DNA from: an uncultured Rhodopila sp.
GTDB taxonomy: Bacteria; Pseudomonadota; Alphaproteobacteria; Acetobacterales; Acetobacteraceae
DNA length: 64,000 nt
Reading direction: 5' to 3'
Assembly: GCA_903932145.1 (NCBI GenBank)
Contig: CAIZFE010000081.1
Location: 1 to 64,000, forward strand
The notes beneath the pieces were generated by a model that was given only the letters and a program-made list of their open reading frames with translations, was not told the origin of the DNA and searched no databases. Within the stretch, counting starts at the first letter, position 1. Each line of letters starts with the position of its first letter. Shown one piece after another: positions 17,021 to 27,219 of this stretch. A program made the translations under genes and the position numbers.

Positions 17021-18108
17021 GCGGCCTCGGCCGTTTGCAGGTCGTTGTAACCGGTCACCATTCGGGTGGCGCCACGCGCGATCAGCGGATCGTAGAAGCG
17101 GTCGATCAACGCCAGTACCTGATCGGCTTCCGACAGCCGGTTCATCGTCGCGCGGAATTCCGCCGAACCGGTCAGGCCGCGCGAATACCAGGACACATGC
17201 TTGCGGGCGAGGCGGACACCGGCGTTGGTGCCGAACTGGCTCAACATGGCGTGATAATGCCCGATCAGGATGGATTTCTGGTCGGCGAGCGAGGGTTCGG
17301 GCAGACGCAGGCCGGTGCGCAGGTAATGCGCGGCCTGCGCCAGGAACCACGGGCGACCGTAGCAGCCGCGGCCGATCATCACACCGTCGGCGCCGGATTG
17401 GGCCAGGGCGGCGGCGGCATCGTCCTCGGTCAGGATGTCGCCATTGACGATCACCGGGATGCCGACCGCATCCTTGACCGTGCGCACGAACGCCCAATCG
17501 GCGGTGCCGGTGTAGAACATCTGCCGCGTGCGGCCATGGATGGTGACCATGCGGATGCCGGCGTCCTGGGCGATTTGCGCCAGTTTGGGGGCGTTCAGGG
17601 TCGAATGGTCCCAGCCCATGCGCATCTTCAGCGTGACAGGGACGGAGACCGCCTTGACCGTGGCCTGCAGGATCGCGGCGGCGGCGGTCTCGTCGCGCAT
17701 CAGCGCGGAGCCGGCGGCCTGACCGACAGCTACTTTCTTCACCGGACACCCGAAATTGATGTCAATCATGTGGGCACCGCGATCGACCGCCAGTTTCGCG
17801 GCTCCGGCCATGGCCTCCGGGTCGCAGCCGGCGAGCTGGACCGCCGATACGCCGCCGCAACCGTCAATTTCGGCCATGCTGAGGGTCTTCTGGTTTTCAC
17901 GGATCATCGCCCAGGAGGCGATCATTTCCGAAACCACCATGCCCGCGCCGAGCTGTTTGGCGGTGCGGCGGAAGGGCAGGTCGGTGACGCCGGACATCGG
18001 CGCCAGGATCACCGGGGTTTCGATGCGGACACCGCCGCCGAGGTCGATAGGTTTCAGTTCCAACGCTCCGGGGGCAGAAGGTGTGATGTGTGAACGACAG
18101 TTGCCCAT
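17017..18108 (-). CDS. dusB: tRNA-dihydrouridine synthase DusB (NifR3)
   Basis: A 363-aa FMN-dependent TIM-barrel enzyme that reduces uridines in tRNA. Motifs: [23 protein letters not shown] with the catalytic Cys, [20 protein letters not shown] and the FMN phosphate site NGDI...[10 protein letters not shown]. It is the first gene of the dusB-ntrB-ntrC cluster, the historic nifR3-ntrBC arrangement of Alphaproteobacteria, and its stop overlaps ntrB. The 15-residue N-terminal lead before [10 protein letters not shown] may be longer than the native protein. Confidence 0.95.
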   Translation of the reverse strand: MGNCRSHITPSAPGALELKPIDLGGGVRIETPVILAPMSGVTDLPFRRTAKQLGAGMVVSEMIASWAMIRENQKTLSMAEIDGCGGVSAVQLAGCDPEAMAGAAKLAVDRGAHMIDINFGCPVKKVAVGQAAGSALMRDETAAAAILQATVKAVSVPVTLKMRMGWDHSTLNAPKLAQIAQDAGIRMVTIHGRTRQMFYTGTADWAFVRTVKDAVGIPVIVNGDILTEDDAAAALAQSGADGVMIGRGCYGRPWFLAQAAHYLRTGLRLPEPSLADQKSILIGHYHAMLSQFGTNAGVRLARKHVSWYSRGLTGSAEFRATMNRLSEADQVLALIDRFYDPLIARGATRMVTGYNDLQTAEAA

Positions 18109-18218
18109 GATTTGGGCAATCTAGCGCCACATTCACGGGCGTGCAATCTTTCATCGGCGCGGAACCGGCCACGGTGGTGCACCGTTTCGGTTCATCATAT
18201 CCTTATGAGGGCGGTGTT

Positions 18219-20900
18219 ATGCCTCGTTCGGCCGCTACGTCTCGCGATACCTCGATCCAGGCTTACCGGGCAAAGCGGGATTTTGCCGCGACGCGTGAAC
18301 CGGCGCCCGAGCCGCGAAGGAAAGCGGCTCGGCAGGAGCCGATGTTTGTGGTGCAGAAGCATGCCGCCCATCGCGCCGGCCTGCACTGGGATTTCCGGCT
18401 GGAACATGACGGGGTTCTGTGGAGTTGGGCGGTGCGCAAGGGGCCGTCGCTGGACCCGTCGGACAAGCGAATCGCGGTGCATGTCGAGGATCATCCGCTG
18501 GATTATGCCGATTTCCAGGGCACCATTCCCGAGGGGCAGTATGGCGCCGGGACGGTGGAAACCTGGGACCGGGGCACCTGGGAACCGCTGATCGATCCCG
18601 ACGAGGGTCTGCGCGACGGAGAGATCAAGTTTGTGCTGTCCGGCCAGCGGCTGCACGGCAAATTCACCCTGGTGCGGCTGAAGCCGAAACCGAACCAGCG
18701 CGGACGGCAGGACAACTGGTTGCTGATCAAGGGTCATGATGCGGACGAGCGGGAAGGCGCCGACGCCGGGTCGCTGGAGGCGGCGGTCGCTTTGAATGCG
18801 CCCCCGGCATCATCAGCGCGTCAGACGGCGTCCGGTCCGCCGGTTCCCGGTGCCGTCCGCGGCAAGCTACCTGCCAGGCAGGCCCCGCAATTGGCCTCAG
18901 TCGCTGATGAACCTCCTGAACAAGCTGGTTGGCTAACGGAAATCAAGTTCGACGGCTACCGGCTGCTGGCGTTTGTGGACAGCGGGCAAGTCCGGCTGCT
19001 GACGCGGAACGGCAACGACTGGACCGATCGCCTGCCGGCGGTTGCCAAAGCGATGGGCCGCTTGAAGGTCGATGCGGCTCTGGTGGATGGCGAACTGGTC
19101 GCACTCGACACAGATGGTGTGTCCAGCTTCCCGGCATTGCAGGCGGCGCTGTCGGCCGGCCGGGATGAGACCCTTGTCTTCTATTTATTCGATCTGCTGT
19201 ACCTGAACGGCTGGGATTTGCGGCCATGCGCTTTGCGAGACCGCAAACAACGCCTGTCCGAATTGGATACCTGGCGTGGCATGCTGCGCTACAGCGACCA
19301 TCACGAGGGCGATGCCAGCCGCATGCGAAAAGCGGCCTGCCAAATGAAATTGGAAGGCATCATCTGCAAGAAGGCCGATGCTCGGTATCGCCCCGGCCGG
19401 GGTCATGACTGGCTGAAGGTCAAATGCCAGGGACGCGAGGAATTCGTTGTCATCGGGTGGACCGAACCAGCGGGAAGCCGCACCGGACTGGGGGCGTTGC
19501 ATCTGGGCTATTATGATCGGGACGGGCGGTTGCACTACGCCGGGGGTGTTGGCACCGGGTTCTCCGACGACATGCTGGCGACGCTTCGGGACCGGTTGGA
19601 TGGGCTCGGTTCCGCGCCGCCAAAGGGACTCATGGTGGCTGGCGAGGAGCTGGACCGGGGCATCCACTGGGTTCGGCCGGACTTGGTGGCTGAGACGTCG
19701 TTTACCGGCTGGTCCGGCTCCGGCCGGGTGCGGCACGCGGCATTTCTGGGTTTGCGCGAGGATAAGCCCCCCGCCGAAGTCGTCCGAGATCTCGCGGACC
19801 CGGGGGCTGAACGGCGGGCGGTCGATCCCAAGGCCTTCGCGGGTTCCGCGAAACGCAAAGGACCGGTCATTGCTGTGCCACCTAAACGTCCGATTGCCAT
19901 TCCTGCCCGCACCGGCACCGCGATTGTGACCGCGAAGGCGCCGCGGGCGCGAACCGAGACGGTCGAGGGAGTCACGTTGACGCATCCCGATCGCGCGTTA
20001 TGGCCCGGGATCACCAAGCGGGATCTCGTGGACTACTGGCAGGCGGTGGCGGATCACGCGCTGCCGGGGCTGGTAAAGCGGCCGTTGGCAATCGTGCGCT
20101 GCCCCGAAGGCGTGGACGGCGAGCATTTCTTCCAAAAGCATGGGCACGGGACGATGCCGGCCGGGATTCGCGATGGCGTTGCCGACAAGGCTCCATACCT
20201 GGCGATCGACGGGTTCCAGGGACTGGTGGCGATGGCGCAGATGTCGGCGATCGAACTGCATGTCTGGGGGGCGACGGAGGACGATCCGTTGCATCCGGAC
20301 CAGCTTGTGTTCGACCTCGATCCGGGGGAAGGCGTGAAGGTGCCGGCCATTGTCGCGGCGGCACTGGATATGCGGGAGAAGCTGGACGCCATTGGCCTGG
20401 CGTCCTTTTGCCGCACAAGTGGCGGCAAGGGACTGCATGTCGTCGTGCCGCTTACGGCGGCCGCGGGTTGGGATGAAGTACGAAGTTTCTGCCGGGGGTT
20501 CGCTGAAGCCGCCAGTGAGGCCCATCCCGATCTGTATTTGGCACATGTGAAAATCGCCGATCGGCGGGGCCGTATCCTGATCGATTGGCTGCGCAACGGA
20601 TTGGGTTCGACCGCCGTTGCCTCGTTTTGCCCGAGGGCGCGGCCGGGCGCGGGCGTGGCCACACCGTTGGCCTGGACGGAGGTGACTCCGAAGCTGGATT
20701 TGGCCGCGTTTACAGTACGAACGGTGCCGGAGCGTTTGAAGTCGCTGCGGGCTGATCCCTGGGCGGATTTCGATGCAGCGCGACGGCGTTTACCGGCGAT
20801 GCCGAAGATGGAGTCGCGATCCGCGCCCGCGCCGGCCGGCAAAGCGACAATCATTACGGCGAAAGCGCCGAAGCCGCGGGCGCGCAAGGCCGGACGGTGA
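18219..20900 (+). CDS. ligD: ATP-dependent DNA ligase LigD (PE-ligase-polymerase)
   Basis: An 893-aa multidomain NHEJ ligase. Order: 3'-phosphoesterase (about 40-180; HRAGLHWDFRLEHDG and a late DNWLLIKGHD), ATP-dependent ligase (about 225-540; adenylation Lys243 in EIKFDGYRLL, KLEGIICKK, DWLKVKC) and a primase/polymerase domain (about 600-860; LVFDLDPGEGV with the metal-binding Asp pair). A Lys/Ala-rich tail ends RARKAGR. It repairs double-strand breaks together with Ku. No ku gene is in the window. The ATG at 18219 follows GAGGGCGG; an upstream frame opening at 18141 is less supported. GTGA overlap with vsr. Confidence 0.95.
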   Translation: MPRSAATSRDTSIQAYRAKRDFAATREPAPEPRRKAARQEPMFVVQKHAAHRAGLHWDFRLEHDGVLWSWAVRKGPSLDPSDKRIAVHVEDHPLDYADFQGTIPEGQYGAGTVETWDRGTWEPLIDPDEGLRDGEIKFVLSGQRLHGKFTLVRLKPKPNQRGRQDNWLLIKGHDADEREGADAGSLEAAVALNAPPASSARQTASGPPVPGAVRGKLPARQAPQLASVADEPPEQAGWLTEIKFDGYRLLAFVDSGQVRLLTRNGNDWTDRLPAVAKAMGRLKVDAALVDGELVALDTDGVSSFPALQAALSAGRDETLVFYLFDLLYLNGWDLRPCALRDRKQRLSELDTWRGMLRYSDHHEGDASRMRKAACQMKLEGIICKKADARYRPGRGHDWLKVKCQGREEFVVIGWTEPAGSRTGLGALHLGYYDRDGRLHYAGGVGTGFSDDMLATLRDRLDGLGSAPPKGLMVAGEELDRGIHWVRPDLVAETSFTGWSGSGRVRHAAFLGLREDKPPAEVVRDLADPGAERRAVDPKAFAGSAKRKGPVIAVPPKRPIAIPARTGTAIVTAKAPRARTETVEGVTLTHPDRALWPGITKRDLVDYWQAVADHALPGLVKRPLAIVRCPEGVDGEHFFQKHGHGTMPAGIRDGVADKAPYLAIDGFQGLVAMAQMSAIELHVWGATEDDPLHPDQLVFDLDPGEGVKVPAIVAAALDMREKLDAIGLASFCRTSGGKGLHVVVPLTAAAGWDEVRSFCRGFAEAASEAHPDLYLAHVKIADRRGRILIDWLRNGLGSTAVASFCPRARPGAGVATPLAWTEVTPKLDLAAFTVRTVPERLKSLRADPWADFDAARRRLPAMPKMESRSAPAPAGKATIITAKAPKPRARKAGR

Positions 20901-21394
20901 GCGCAAAAGGCTCCGAGGGCGTCGCTGCCGGTGGGTTGGGGTTCGAGCCCGCGATCGTGCTCCCAACGGCGAAGCAGCGGCAGATGGCTGCGATCAGGAC
21001 GCGGCACACCGCGCCGGAACTGATCGTTCGTAAGGCTTTGCATGCCAAAGGATTGCGGTTTCGGTTGCACCGGCGGGACTTGCCGGGGTGTCCGGATATC
21101 GTTCTGCCCGGGCACCGGATCACCGTTTTTGTGCATGGCTGTTTCTGGCATGGCTGCGCGATGTGCGATCGGGGCACCCGCCAGCCGAAGAGCAACGCGG
21201 CCTTTTGGATGGCCAAGCTGGACGGCAACCGGCGCCGGGATGACAGGAATGTTTCGGACCTGACGGGGTTGGGGTGGACCGTCGTCATTGTTTGGGACTG
21301 TGAGACGCGCAACCGGGAGAAGCTTGCGGGGGCCCTCGACCGTATTCGCGCCGTCGTGCGACCCTGCCTCGAGGATGACGTCGGGACCGCGTGA
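20897..21394 (+). CDS. vsr: Very short patch repair (Vsr-like) endonuclease
   Basis: A 165-aa protein. Residues 30-150 match Vsr: RTRHTAPELIVRKALHAKG, then LHRRDLPGCPDIVLP with the catalytic Asp, and VFVHGCFWHGC, the family's Zn/active-site region with the conserved His. Vsr nicks beside T:G mismatches formed by deamination of 5-methylcytosine. An N-terminal extension of about 28 residues precedes the domain, so a later start is possible. The GTG overlaps the ligD stop, so the two are probably coupled. No cytosine methyltransferase is adjacent, unlike the usual dcm-vsr pairing. Confidence 0.88.
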   Translation: MSAKGSEGVAAGGLGFEPAIVLPTAKQRQMAAIRTRHTAPELIVRKALHAKGLRFRLHRRDLPGCPDIVLPGHRITVFVHGCFWHGCAMCDRGTRQPKSNAAFWMAKLDGNRRRDDRNVSDLTGLGWTVVIVWDCETRNREKLAGALDRIRAVVRPCLEDDVGTA

Positions 21395-21451
21395 GCCCGC
21401 TGTCCGCGTCCGCCATGCATGCATCTGTCCCGGGAAAGCCGGCGTTTGCCG

Positions 21452-23788
21452 TCAGGCAACGACCAATCGGGCGTTTTCCCGCCGCATATCGGCCGTCGCC
21501 GCGCGGGCCTCGATCGATACCAGATCCATCCCCAACGATTGAAGCTGCCGCACGACCGCCATGGACGGCACGTCCCGCATCAGCACACGGGCTCTTTTGG
21601 CGTGAAGCTGCAGGACAAACCGTTCCAGTCTGCCATTTTTGGCGCAATCCACCCCAACCTGTGCGGCGTCGATCGTCACGTAGGGGTTGCCAAACAAACT
21701 GAGGTCGACCTGTGGCATCGTGAAGTCGCCGGCTCGGATACCCAGGGTCCGGCACACCGGCTTCAGTGCGGTGGTCAAATCGCGCACCCGGCTGGATGGG
21801 ATGCCGGTCGGCCATCCGTGCAGCAAGAGCACCAGCCGTGACCGAACGGCCGAACCGGCGTTTCTGTACAACGCCACATGCATATCCAATGACGATCTTT
21901 TTAAGAGCGTTTCGATATTGAGATCGACAAACATCAGGTTGAGCGCATTATCCGAGATATCCTGCGCAAGCTGTTCGGACGACGCAATGATACGGGTTTG
22001 GATGTCAATGGATTGCAGTCCAAGGCTTCGGCCGCCTTCGCCGGAATTTGTTGGTAACAAACCGATATAGTGCCCGATAAACTCGGCGCGCTGACAGGTC
22101 AGCACAGGTTCGAAGAGGCAATTGCCCAGTTGGAACGGCGCCCGCTGGGCTCGGGCCGACGCTTGTGTGGTCGCCTGAACGCTGACGTCGAGGGCTGAGT
22201 CGATCATTTCCCGAGCGAGATTACCTCCCGGTAGAGCGTCATCCGGAACGACAACGGTGGTCGTGGCCGTAACGATCCCAAGGCCTGCCGGGTCCTCGCC
22301 CAGGTTCATCAGCGCTTCGAGCAGTGTTTGTTCGATTTCGGCGGCACGGATGGCGGCCAACGCCTCGGACCCGGTTTCGAACCCCAGCAGGAAGCTGCAG
22401 CCGCCGGACCGGGAGCAGGATTCACCTTCGACCAGGCAGGACTGGATAATCCGTTCCGCCGCACTCATGATCCGGCCAGACATGGCGGCCCAGGCGGACC
22501 CCATTGTGGCTTCCAGTTCTTCCAGACCGATGAATTTTATCTTGCCTCCGACAACAGATTTGGGCGGCTCGCCGGATCGCGGGACGGCCTTCGGGTAGCT
22601 CAATGTAATGATCTGAATGCGGTGCAGCGGTGCCTCTTCGGCGATGGCCGAGGTCAGGTTCATACAGAAATCCGAACCGTCAGCGCGAAAAAATTGCGCG
22701 TCGGTGCTGTAGGGCTTGCGGTCGGTCAGTTGCTGATTCCGCAATTTTGACAGTCGCTCGCGACAGACCGGCGTTGCGTAGCTGATCGACAGTTTTCCAG
22801 CCAACGTGCCGGGGAGGCAACCCAACAGTGTATCGAACGCCGGGTTGGTCATCAGGAACTCGCCGCGTTCGGCAATGATCGCCATCGGCGCGTCAACCAG
22901 CCTGAATACATGGGACAGCAGCAGTTCTATGGATTTTTTCTGTTCCAGGTCGTCATTGAGTGAGGAGACGCGTTGTTCAATGGCCGCAATCGCGGCAGCG
23001 GAGTTTTTGCGGAAATGCGAATCGCGCGCACGGTGAGCGGAAATCTTTCGGTCGGCTGAAACCAGGACCAGGGCCAGCACGACCAGCGACACGGTGATGC
23101 CTCCGATCGCCAACGCGAGGCCATCGGGCGAAATGCCGTCCTTCACGAGCGGCAGCGAACTCACCTGGAAGACAGAAGCGGCCATTCCGGTAAAATGCAT
23201 GCCGCAAACCGCGACCGCCATGATGACGGCGGCCGCGCCGCGTTCCAAAGCGTCGTCCATCGTCAAGGCAAGCCAGATCGCGACCGCGGATGCACTGACG
23301 GCGATCAGTACCGAGAGTCCCCACAGGTTGGGCGTATAGGCCAGAGTTCCAGGGAAATTGATGGCGGCCATGCCAATATAGTGCATCGCCCCGATACCAA
23401 GGCCGATGACCGCGCCGGCCGCGCCGATACGGATAAAATTTAGACTGCTGTTACCGGCTATGGCTAATCCCAGGCCAACCATCGCGATGGCAACAGCAAG
23501 CGACAGGAACGTGAGGGCGGTATTATAGGTAAACGCAAATGGCAGACTCATGGCGAGCATCGCCAGGAAGTGCATCGACCAAATGCCACCGCCGAGGGCG
23601 ACCGCGCTGCCCGCCTGCCAGGACCGGGATCGCAGACCGGTGGTTGCCCGCATGCGTCCGATCATCTCCAAAGCCGCGTAGGACCCCAGCGCGGCAATAA
23701 CAAACGAGATTGCGACCAGGGCGCCGTTATATCCGGGAGAAATACCCGCTTCATCGGTGAAGCACAGCCCCGCGATTGTCAGGTGCAT
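21452..23788 (-). CDS. MHYT-PAS membrane sensor with an unrecognised C-terminal domain
   Basis: A 778-aa protein. Residues 1-250 form a seven-helix MHYT domain with three characteristic motifs (MHFLAMLAM, MHYIGMAAI, MHFTGMAAS). These are thought to bind copper and sense a diatomic gas. A coiled coil and a PAS domain follow (about 290-410; FRLVDAPMAIIAERGEFLMT). The C-terminal 350 residues lack GGDEF, EAL or kinase motifs. The last 130 (LYRNAGSAVRSRLVLLL onward) have an alternating strand/helix look and could be a very degenerate EAL-like barrel; the catalytic EAL/DDFGTG signatures are missing. Standalone, on the minus strand, convergent with vsr. Confidence 0.75.
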   Translation of the reverse strand: MHLTIAGLCFTDEAGISPGYNGALVAISFVIAALGSYAALEMIGRMRATTGLRSRSWQAGSAVALGGGIWSMHFLAMLAMSLPFAFTYNTALTFLSLAVAIAMVGLGLAIAGNSSLNFIRIGAAGAVIGLGIGAMHYIGMAAINFPGTLAYTPNLWGLSVLIAVSASAVAIWLALTMDDALERGAAAVIMAVAVCGMHFTGMAASVFQVSSLPLVKDGISPDGLALAIGGITVSLVVLALVLVSADRKISAHRARDSHFRKNSAAAIAAIEQRVSSLNDDLEQKKSIELLLSHVFRLVDAPMAIIAERGEFLMTNPAFDTLLGCLPGTLAGKLSISYATPVCRERLSKLRNQQLTDRKPYSTDAQFFRADGSDFCMNLTSAIAEEAPLHRIQIITLSYPKAVPRSGEPPKSVVGGKIKFIGLEELEATMGSAWAAMSGRIMSAAERIIQSCLVEGESCSRSGGCSFLLGFETGSEALAAIRAAEIEQTLLEALMNLGEDPAGLGIVTATTTVVVPDDALPGGNLAREMIDSALDVSVQATTQASARAQRAPFQLGNCLFEPVLTCQRAEFIGHYIGLLPTNSGEGGRSLGLQSIDIQTRIIASSEQLAQDISDNALNLMFVDLNIETLLKRSSLDMHVALYRNAGSAVRSRLVLLLHGWPTGIPSSRVRDLTTALKPVCRTLGIRAGDFTMPQVDLSLFGNPYVTIDAAQVGVDCAKNGRLERFVLQLHAKRARVLMRDVPSMAVVRQLQSLGMDLVSIEARAATADMRRENARLVVA

Positions 23789-24512
23789 GCCAGGGACCGG
23801 GCAGCAAATTTGGATAAGCGCACGCTTGTATCACTTTCAGTCTTAAGTCGCGGGCAGCGGCCGGTGATCGGGGACGTCAAGCGGAAAAACCGAGGCGGTA
23901 TCAGCTCCAAAAGGTTGCCTATGCCCTGGTCATTGGCAACTGGGGGCGAAAGCGACTTTGGCACCACCACTGGGTGCCACCCATGTCAGTCTTTGCAATA
24001 AATGGGACGGACATTCTGTTCCAGATTGAGATTAACGTCGTCGTTAGCGAAGCCAATCGATAGGCAAGGATGCTTTATTCCCGCGTCCTGATGAGGGTCA
24101 ACATAAAATCATTTGTTTCCTCCAACATTTCATACTGATGCGGCAAAATACAAATTCGTTCATCTAATGTAGATCGGGTGCCGGCCGTCACATACCGATG
24201 ACCGGCACGAGTCCGATCGAGAACCGTCTTTTTGAGGGCTCATATTCATGGGCTGCTTCATGCCGGACGGAACGCGCCCAAGGCAACACCCAGCCGATCG
24301 GGTGTGTGAATTCGCCGGCGACGGAACTGCGACCCTTTGGCTTGTCCCGCACGCTTCAGTTCCCGGCCGCGATCGGTCTGTCTCCCGATGAAGCCATCGC
24401 CGGTCAGACGCGGCAATGTTCCATCGGGCGGCCCAAACGCGCAAACCGAGCAAGATGGTTGCCGAAACGCCCCGGCGCCATGTAGGGTGCGTTTCAGTCT
24501 TGGGAACACAGC
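23789..24512. other. Intergenic region without a recognisable gene
   Basis: A 724-bp gap between the divergent MHYT sensor and parE genes. Its middle (about 24,000-24,180) is clearly more AT-rich than its surroundings, consistent with promoters or acquired DNA. Open frames on both strands at 24,160-24,485 have no ribosome site, no family resemblance and codon use unlike neighbours. No RNA gene or repeat was recognised. Confidence 0.6.
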
Positions 24513-26567
24513 ATGAACGATTTGTTTGACCCCGGGTCCGCGAAGCCTCCCGCGTTGTCCCCCCAAAAGCCGCCTGCGAAGCCGCTTAAGGCGGATCCGG
24601 AGAGGCGTCTGCCGCTGCCGGCGCGCGACGACTCGGACTACTCGGCCAAGGACATCGAGGTCCTGGAAGGCCTCGAACCCGTGCGCAAACGCCCGGGTAT
24701 GTATATCGGCGGCACAGATGAGGCCGCGCTGCATCATCTGGCGGCGGAAATCCTCGATAACTCGATGGATGAGGCGGTGGCCGGCCATGCCAGTTTCATC
24801 GAGGTGACGGTGGAAGAAGGCAACTGGCTGACCATGCGCGACAATGGGCGCGGCATCCCGGTCGATCCGCACCCGAAATTCAAAAATCTGAGCGCGTTGG
24901 AGGTGATTCTGACAACGCTGCACTCCGGCGGCAAGTTCGGCGGCAAGGCCTATGCGACCTCGGGCGGTCTGCATGGAGTCGGCAGTTCGGTGGTGAACGC
25001 GCTGTCCGAACATATGGATGTGGAGGTCGCGCGCGACCGCATTCTGTGGAAGCAGTCGTACGAGAAGGGCAAGCCGACCACGAAGCTGATCAACGCCGGA
25101 CCGGTGCATAACCGGCGTGGCACCACGATTCGCTTCAAACCGGATACCGAGATTTTCGGGGCGCTCCAGTTCGTCCCCAGCCGGTTGTACCGGCTGTGCC
25201 GGTCGAAGGCGTACCTGTTTCGCGGTGTCGAAATCCGCTGGAACTGCGCCCCGGCGCTGCTGAAGGGCGGCAAGGATGACGTGCCGGCCGAGGCCGTGTT
25301 GCACTTCCCCGGCGGTTTGAAGGACAGCCTGGCCGCCGATATCGGCGAGATGGCCAAGGTCCTGCCGCAGATTTGGGCGGGCGAGGCGGCGCTGCCCGGC
25401 GAATCCACCGGCAAGGTCGAGTGGGCTGTGGTGTGGCTGGAGCAGGGGGACGGGTTTCTGCACTCCTACTGCAACACCGTGCCGACGGCTCAGGGCGGGA
25501 CGCACGAAACCGGGTTTCGCGCCGCCTTGGTCAAGGGGCTGCGGGATTGGGGCAATCAACGCGGCAACAAACGCGCGGCGCAGATCACCGCCGATGACGT
25601 GCTGGACCCGGTTGCGGCGAAATTGTCGCTGTTCCTGCGCGATCCGCAGTTCCAGGGCCAGACCAAGGAAAAACTGACCAGCGGCGAGGCGTCGCGGCTG
25701 GTCGAAGGCGCCTTGCGCGACCGGTTCGACCATTTCCTGGCCGGTGATCCGGCGTCCGCCGACAATTTGCTGTCGTTCGTGATCGAGCGGGCCGAGGACC
25801 GGATCAGACGGAAAGAGAACAAGGACACCGCGCGGAAGTCGCCGACAAGGCGGTTGCGGTTGCCGGGCAAGCTGACCGACTGCACGCGGGAAAATGCGGC
25901 CGAAACGGAAATCTTTCTGGTCGAGGGCGACTCCGCCGGCGGGTCGGCGAAGCAGGCGCGGAACCGGGAAACCCAGGCGGTGCTGCCGTTGCGCGGCAAG
26001 ATTCTGAACGTCGCGAGTGCCTCCGCCGACAAGCTGCGCGGCAACCAGGAACTGAAAGACCTGATCGAGGCGCTGGGGTGTGGCGTCGGTGACCGGTTTG
26101 ATCGTACAAAACTGCGGTATGGGCGCGTCATCATCATGACGGACGCCGACGTGGATGGGGCCCATATCGCGTCGCTGCTGATGACATTCTTCTACAAGGA
26201 ACTGCCGGAACTGGTCCGGCACGGGCACATCTATCTGGCCCAGCCGCCGCTGTACAGGCTGACCCAGGGGGCGCGGTCGATCTACGCGATGAACGACGCG
26301 GATCGCGAGCAGAAGATGCGGCGTGCGTTCAAGGCCGGCTCCAAAGTGGAGGTTTCGCGATTCAAAGGGCTGGGCGAAATGCCGCCGGCTCAGTTGAAGG
26401 AAACCACGATGGACCCGACCAAGCGGACGTTGCTGAAGGTGATGGCGGTGTCGGAGATGCGGGCGGAAACCAACGATCTGGTGGAAAGCCTGATGGGACG
26501 CCGGCCGGAACTGCGGTTCGCGTTTATTCAGGAGCGGGCGAAGACGGTGGAAGAGGTGGACGTTTAG
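24513..26567 (+). CDS. parE: DNA topoisomerase IV subunit B
   Basis: A 684-aa type IIA topoisomerase ATPase subunit. After a Pro-rich N-terminus of about 40 residues come VRKRPGMYIGGTDEA, the GHKL ATP site with ILDNSMDEA and DNGRGIPVD, GGLHGVGSSVVNALS, the TOPRIM motifs EGDSAGGSA and DADVDGAHI, and the C-terminal KGLGEMPPAQLKETTM. Lys/Arg choices in the QTK/PGKL region (LPGKLTDC) fit ParE rather than GyrB. It decatenates chromosomes with ParC, which is not in the window. ATG 24513 has only a weak ribosome site. Confidence 0.94.
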   Translation: MNDLFDPGSAKPPALSPQKPPAKPLKADPERRLPLPARDDSDYSAKDIEVLEGLEPVRKRPGMYIGGTDEAALHHLAAEILDNSMDEAVAGHASFIEVTVEEGNWLTMRDNGRGIPVDPHPKFKNLSALEVILTTLHSGGKFGGKAYATSGGLHGVGSSVVNALSEHMDVEVARDRILWKQSYEKGKPTTKLINAGPVHNRRGTTIRFKPDTEIFGALQFVPSRLYRLCRSKAYLFRGVEIRWNCAPALLKGGKDDVPAEAVLHFPGGLKDSLAADIGEMAKVLPQIWAGEAALPGESTGKVEWAVVWLEQGDGFLHSYCNTVPTAQGGTHETGFRAALVKGLRDWGNQRGNKRAAQITADDVLDPVAAKLSLFLRDPQFQGQTKEKLTSGEASRLVEGALRDRFDHFLAGDPASADNLLSFVIERAEDRIRRKENKDTARKSPTRRLRLPGKLTDCTRENAAETEIFLVEGDSAGGSAKQARNRETQAVLPLRGKILNVASASADKLRGNQELKDLIEALGCGVGDRFDRTKLRYGRVIIMTDADVDGAHIASLLMTFFYKELPELVRHGHIYLAQPPLYRLTQGARSIYAMNDADREQKMRRAFKAGSKVEVSRFKGLGEMPPAQLKETTMDPTKRTLLKVMAVSEMRAETNDLVESLMGRRPELRFAFIQERAKTVEEVDV

Positions 26568-26594
26568 GCGGTGGTAAGACAGGGGAAACCGGCA

Positions 26595-27197
26595 ATGAGC
26601 GAACGACGCGATTTCTACCATGACGGCATGCGCGCGCTGCAGGACCGGTTCGACGGACGCCGCGTCGCCGATGGGCTGGCCGCTCACCGCCGCCGGTACG
26701 ACTTCTGGGACGACGACCGGGTGATGATCGAGAACGCGCCGTTCTTCTTCATCGCGACCTCGTTTGGCGAATACAGCGATTGCAGCATGCGGTCCGGCAT
26801 GCCCGGCTTCGTCAAAATCGTTGCGCCCGGAACTATCGAGTTCCCCGAATACGACGGCAATTCCATGTATCGCACGCTCGGTAACATCTCCCGCAATCCG
26901 AATGTCGGGCTGTTGTTCGTGAAGTTCGACGGCAAGACCGCGCGCATTCGTATCAACGGCCGCGCCGAAATCCTGGACGATGCGGAAGCGCTGGCGCGGC
27001 ATCACGCGGCGAAAGTGGTGGTGCGGGTGGAATGCGAGATGTTCTCCAACTGCCCACGCTCCGTGCATGACCTGGAGGGCGGCCGGCTGTCCGCCTACCT
27101 GCCGCACCCCGGCTACGAGCCTCCCGCGCCGGAATGGAAAAGTCGCGACTACCTGAAGGACATTCTCCCGGCGAACGACCCGCACCGGCCGGATTAG
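26595..27197 (+). CDS. Pyridoxamine 5'-phosphate oxidase-family protein
   Basis: A 200-aa flavin-binding split-barrel protein. The core FFFIATSFGEYSDCS, GFVKIVAPGTIEFPEYDGNS and NPNVGLLFVKFDGKTARIRI matches the PNPOx-like group that binds FMN or F420. The substrate is not predictable; it is not PdxH. The C-terminus (NCPRSVHDLEGG) is conserved in this subgroup. ATG 26595 was chosen because it follows AGGGGAAACC; an in-frame start at 26571 lies only 3 bp after parE. It probably shares the parE transcript. Confidence 0.8.
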   Translation: MSERRDFYHDGMRALQDRFDGRRVADGLAAHRRRYDFWDDDRVMIENAPFFFIATSFGEYSDCSMRSGMPGFVKIVAPGTIEFPEYDGNSMYRTLGNISRNPNVGLLFVKFDGKTARIRINGRAEILDDAEALARHHAAKVVVRVECEMFSNCPRSVHDLEGGRLSAYLPHPGYEPPAPEWKSRDYLKDILPANDPHRPD

Positions 27198-27219
27198 TAA
27201 ACGCGCCGGTGCGTGTTTG
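27181..27219 (+). terminator. Possible terminator after the PNPOx-like gene
   Basis: CGCACCGGC (27181-27189) pairs perfectly with GCCGGTGCG (27205-27213) around a 15-base loop containing the stop codon. A weak T-rich stretch (TGTTTGGTT) follows. The stem is good and the tract poor. Confidence 0.4.

Noticed and set aside
24160-24485. Overlapping open frames on both strands before parE
   Set aside because: No ribosome site, no recognisable family, and atypical composition; the region is left as intergenic.
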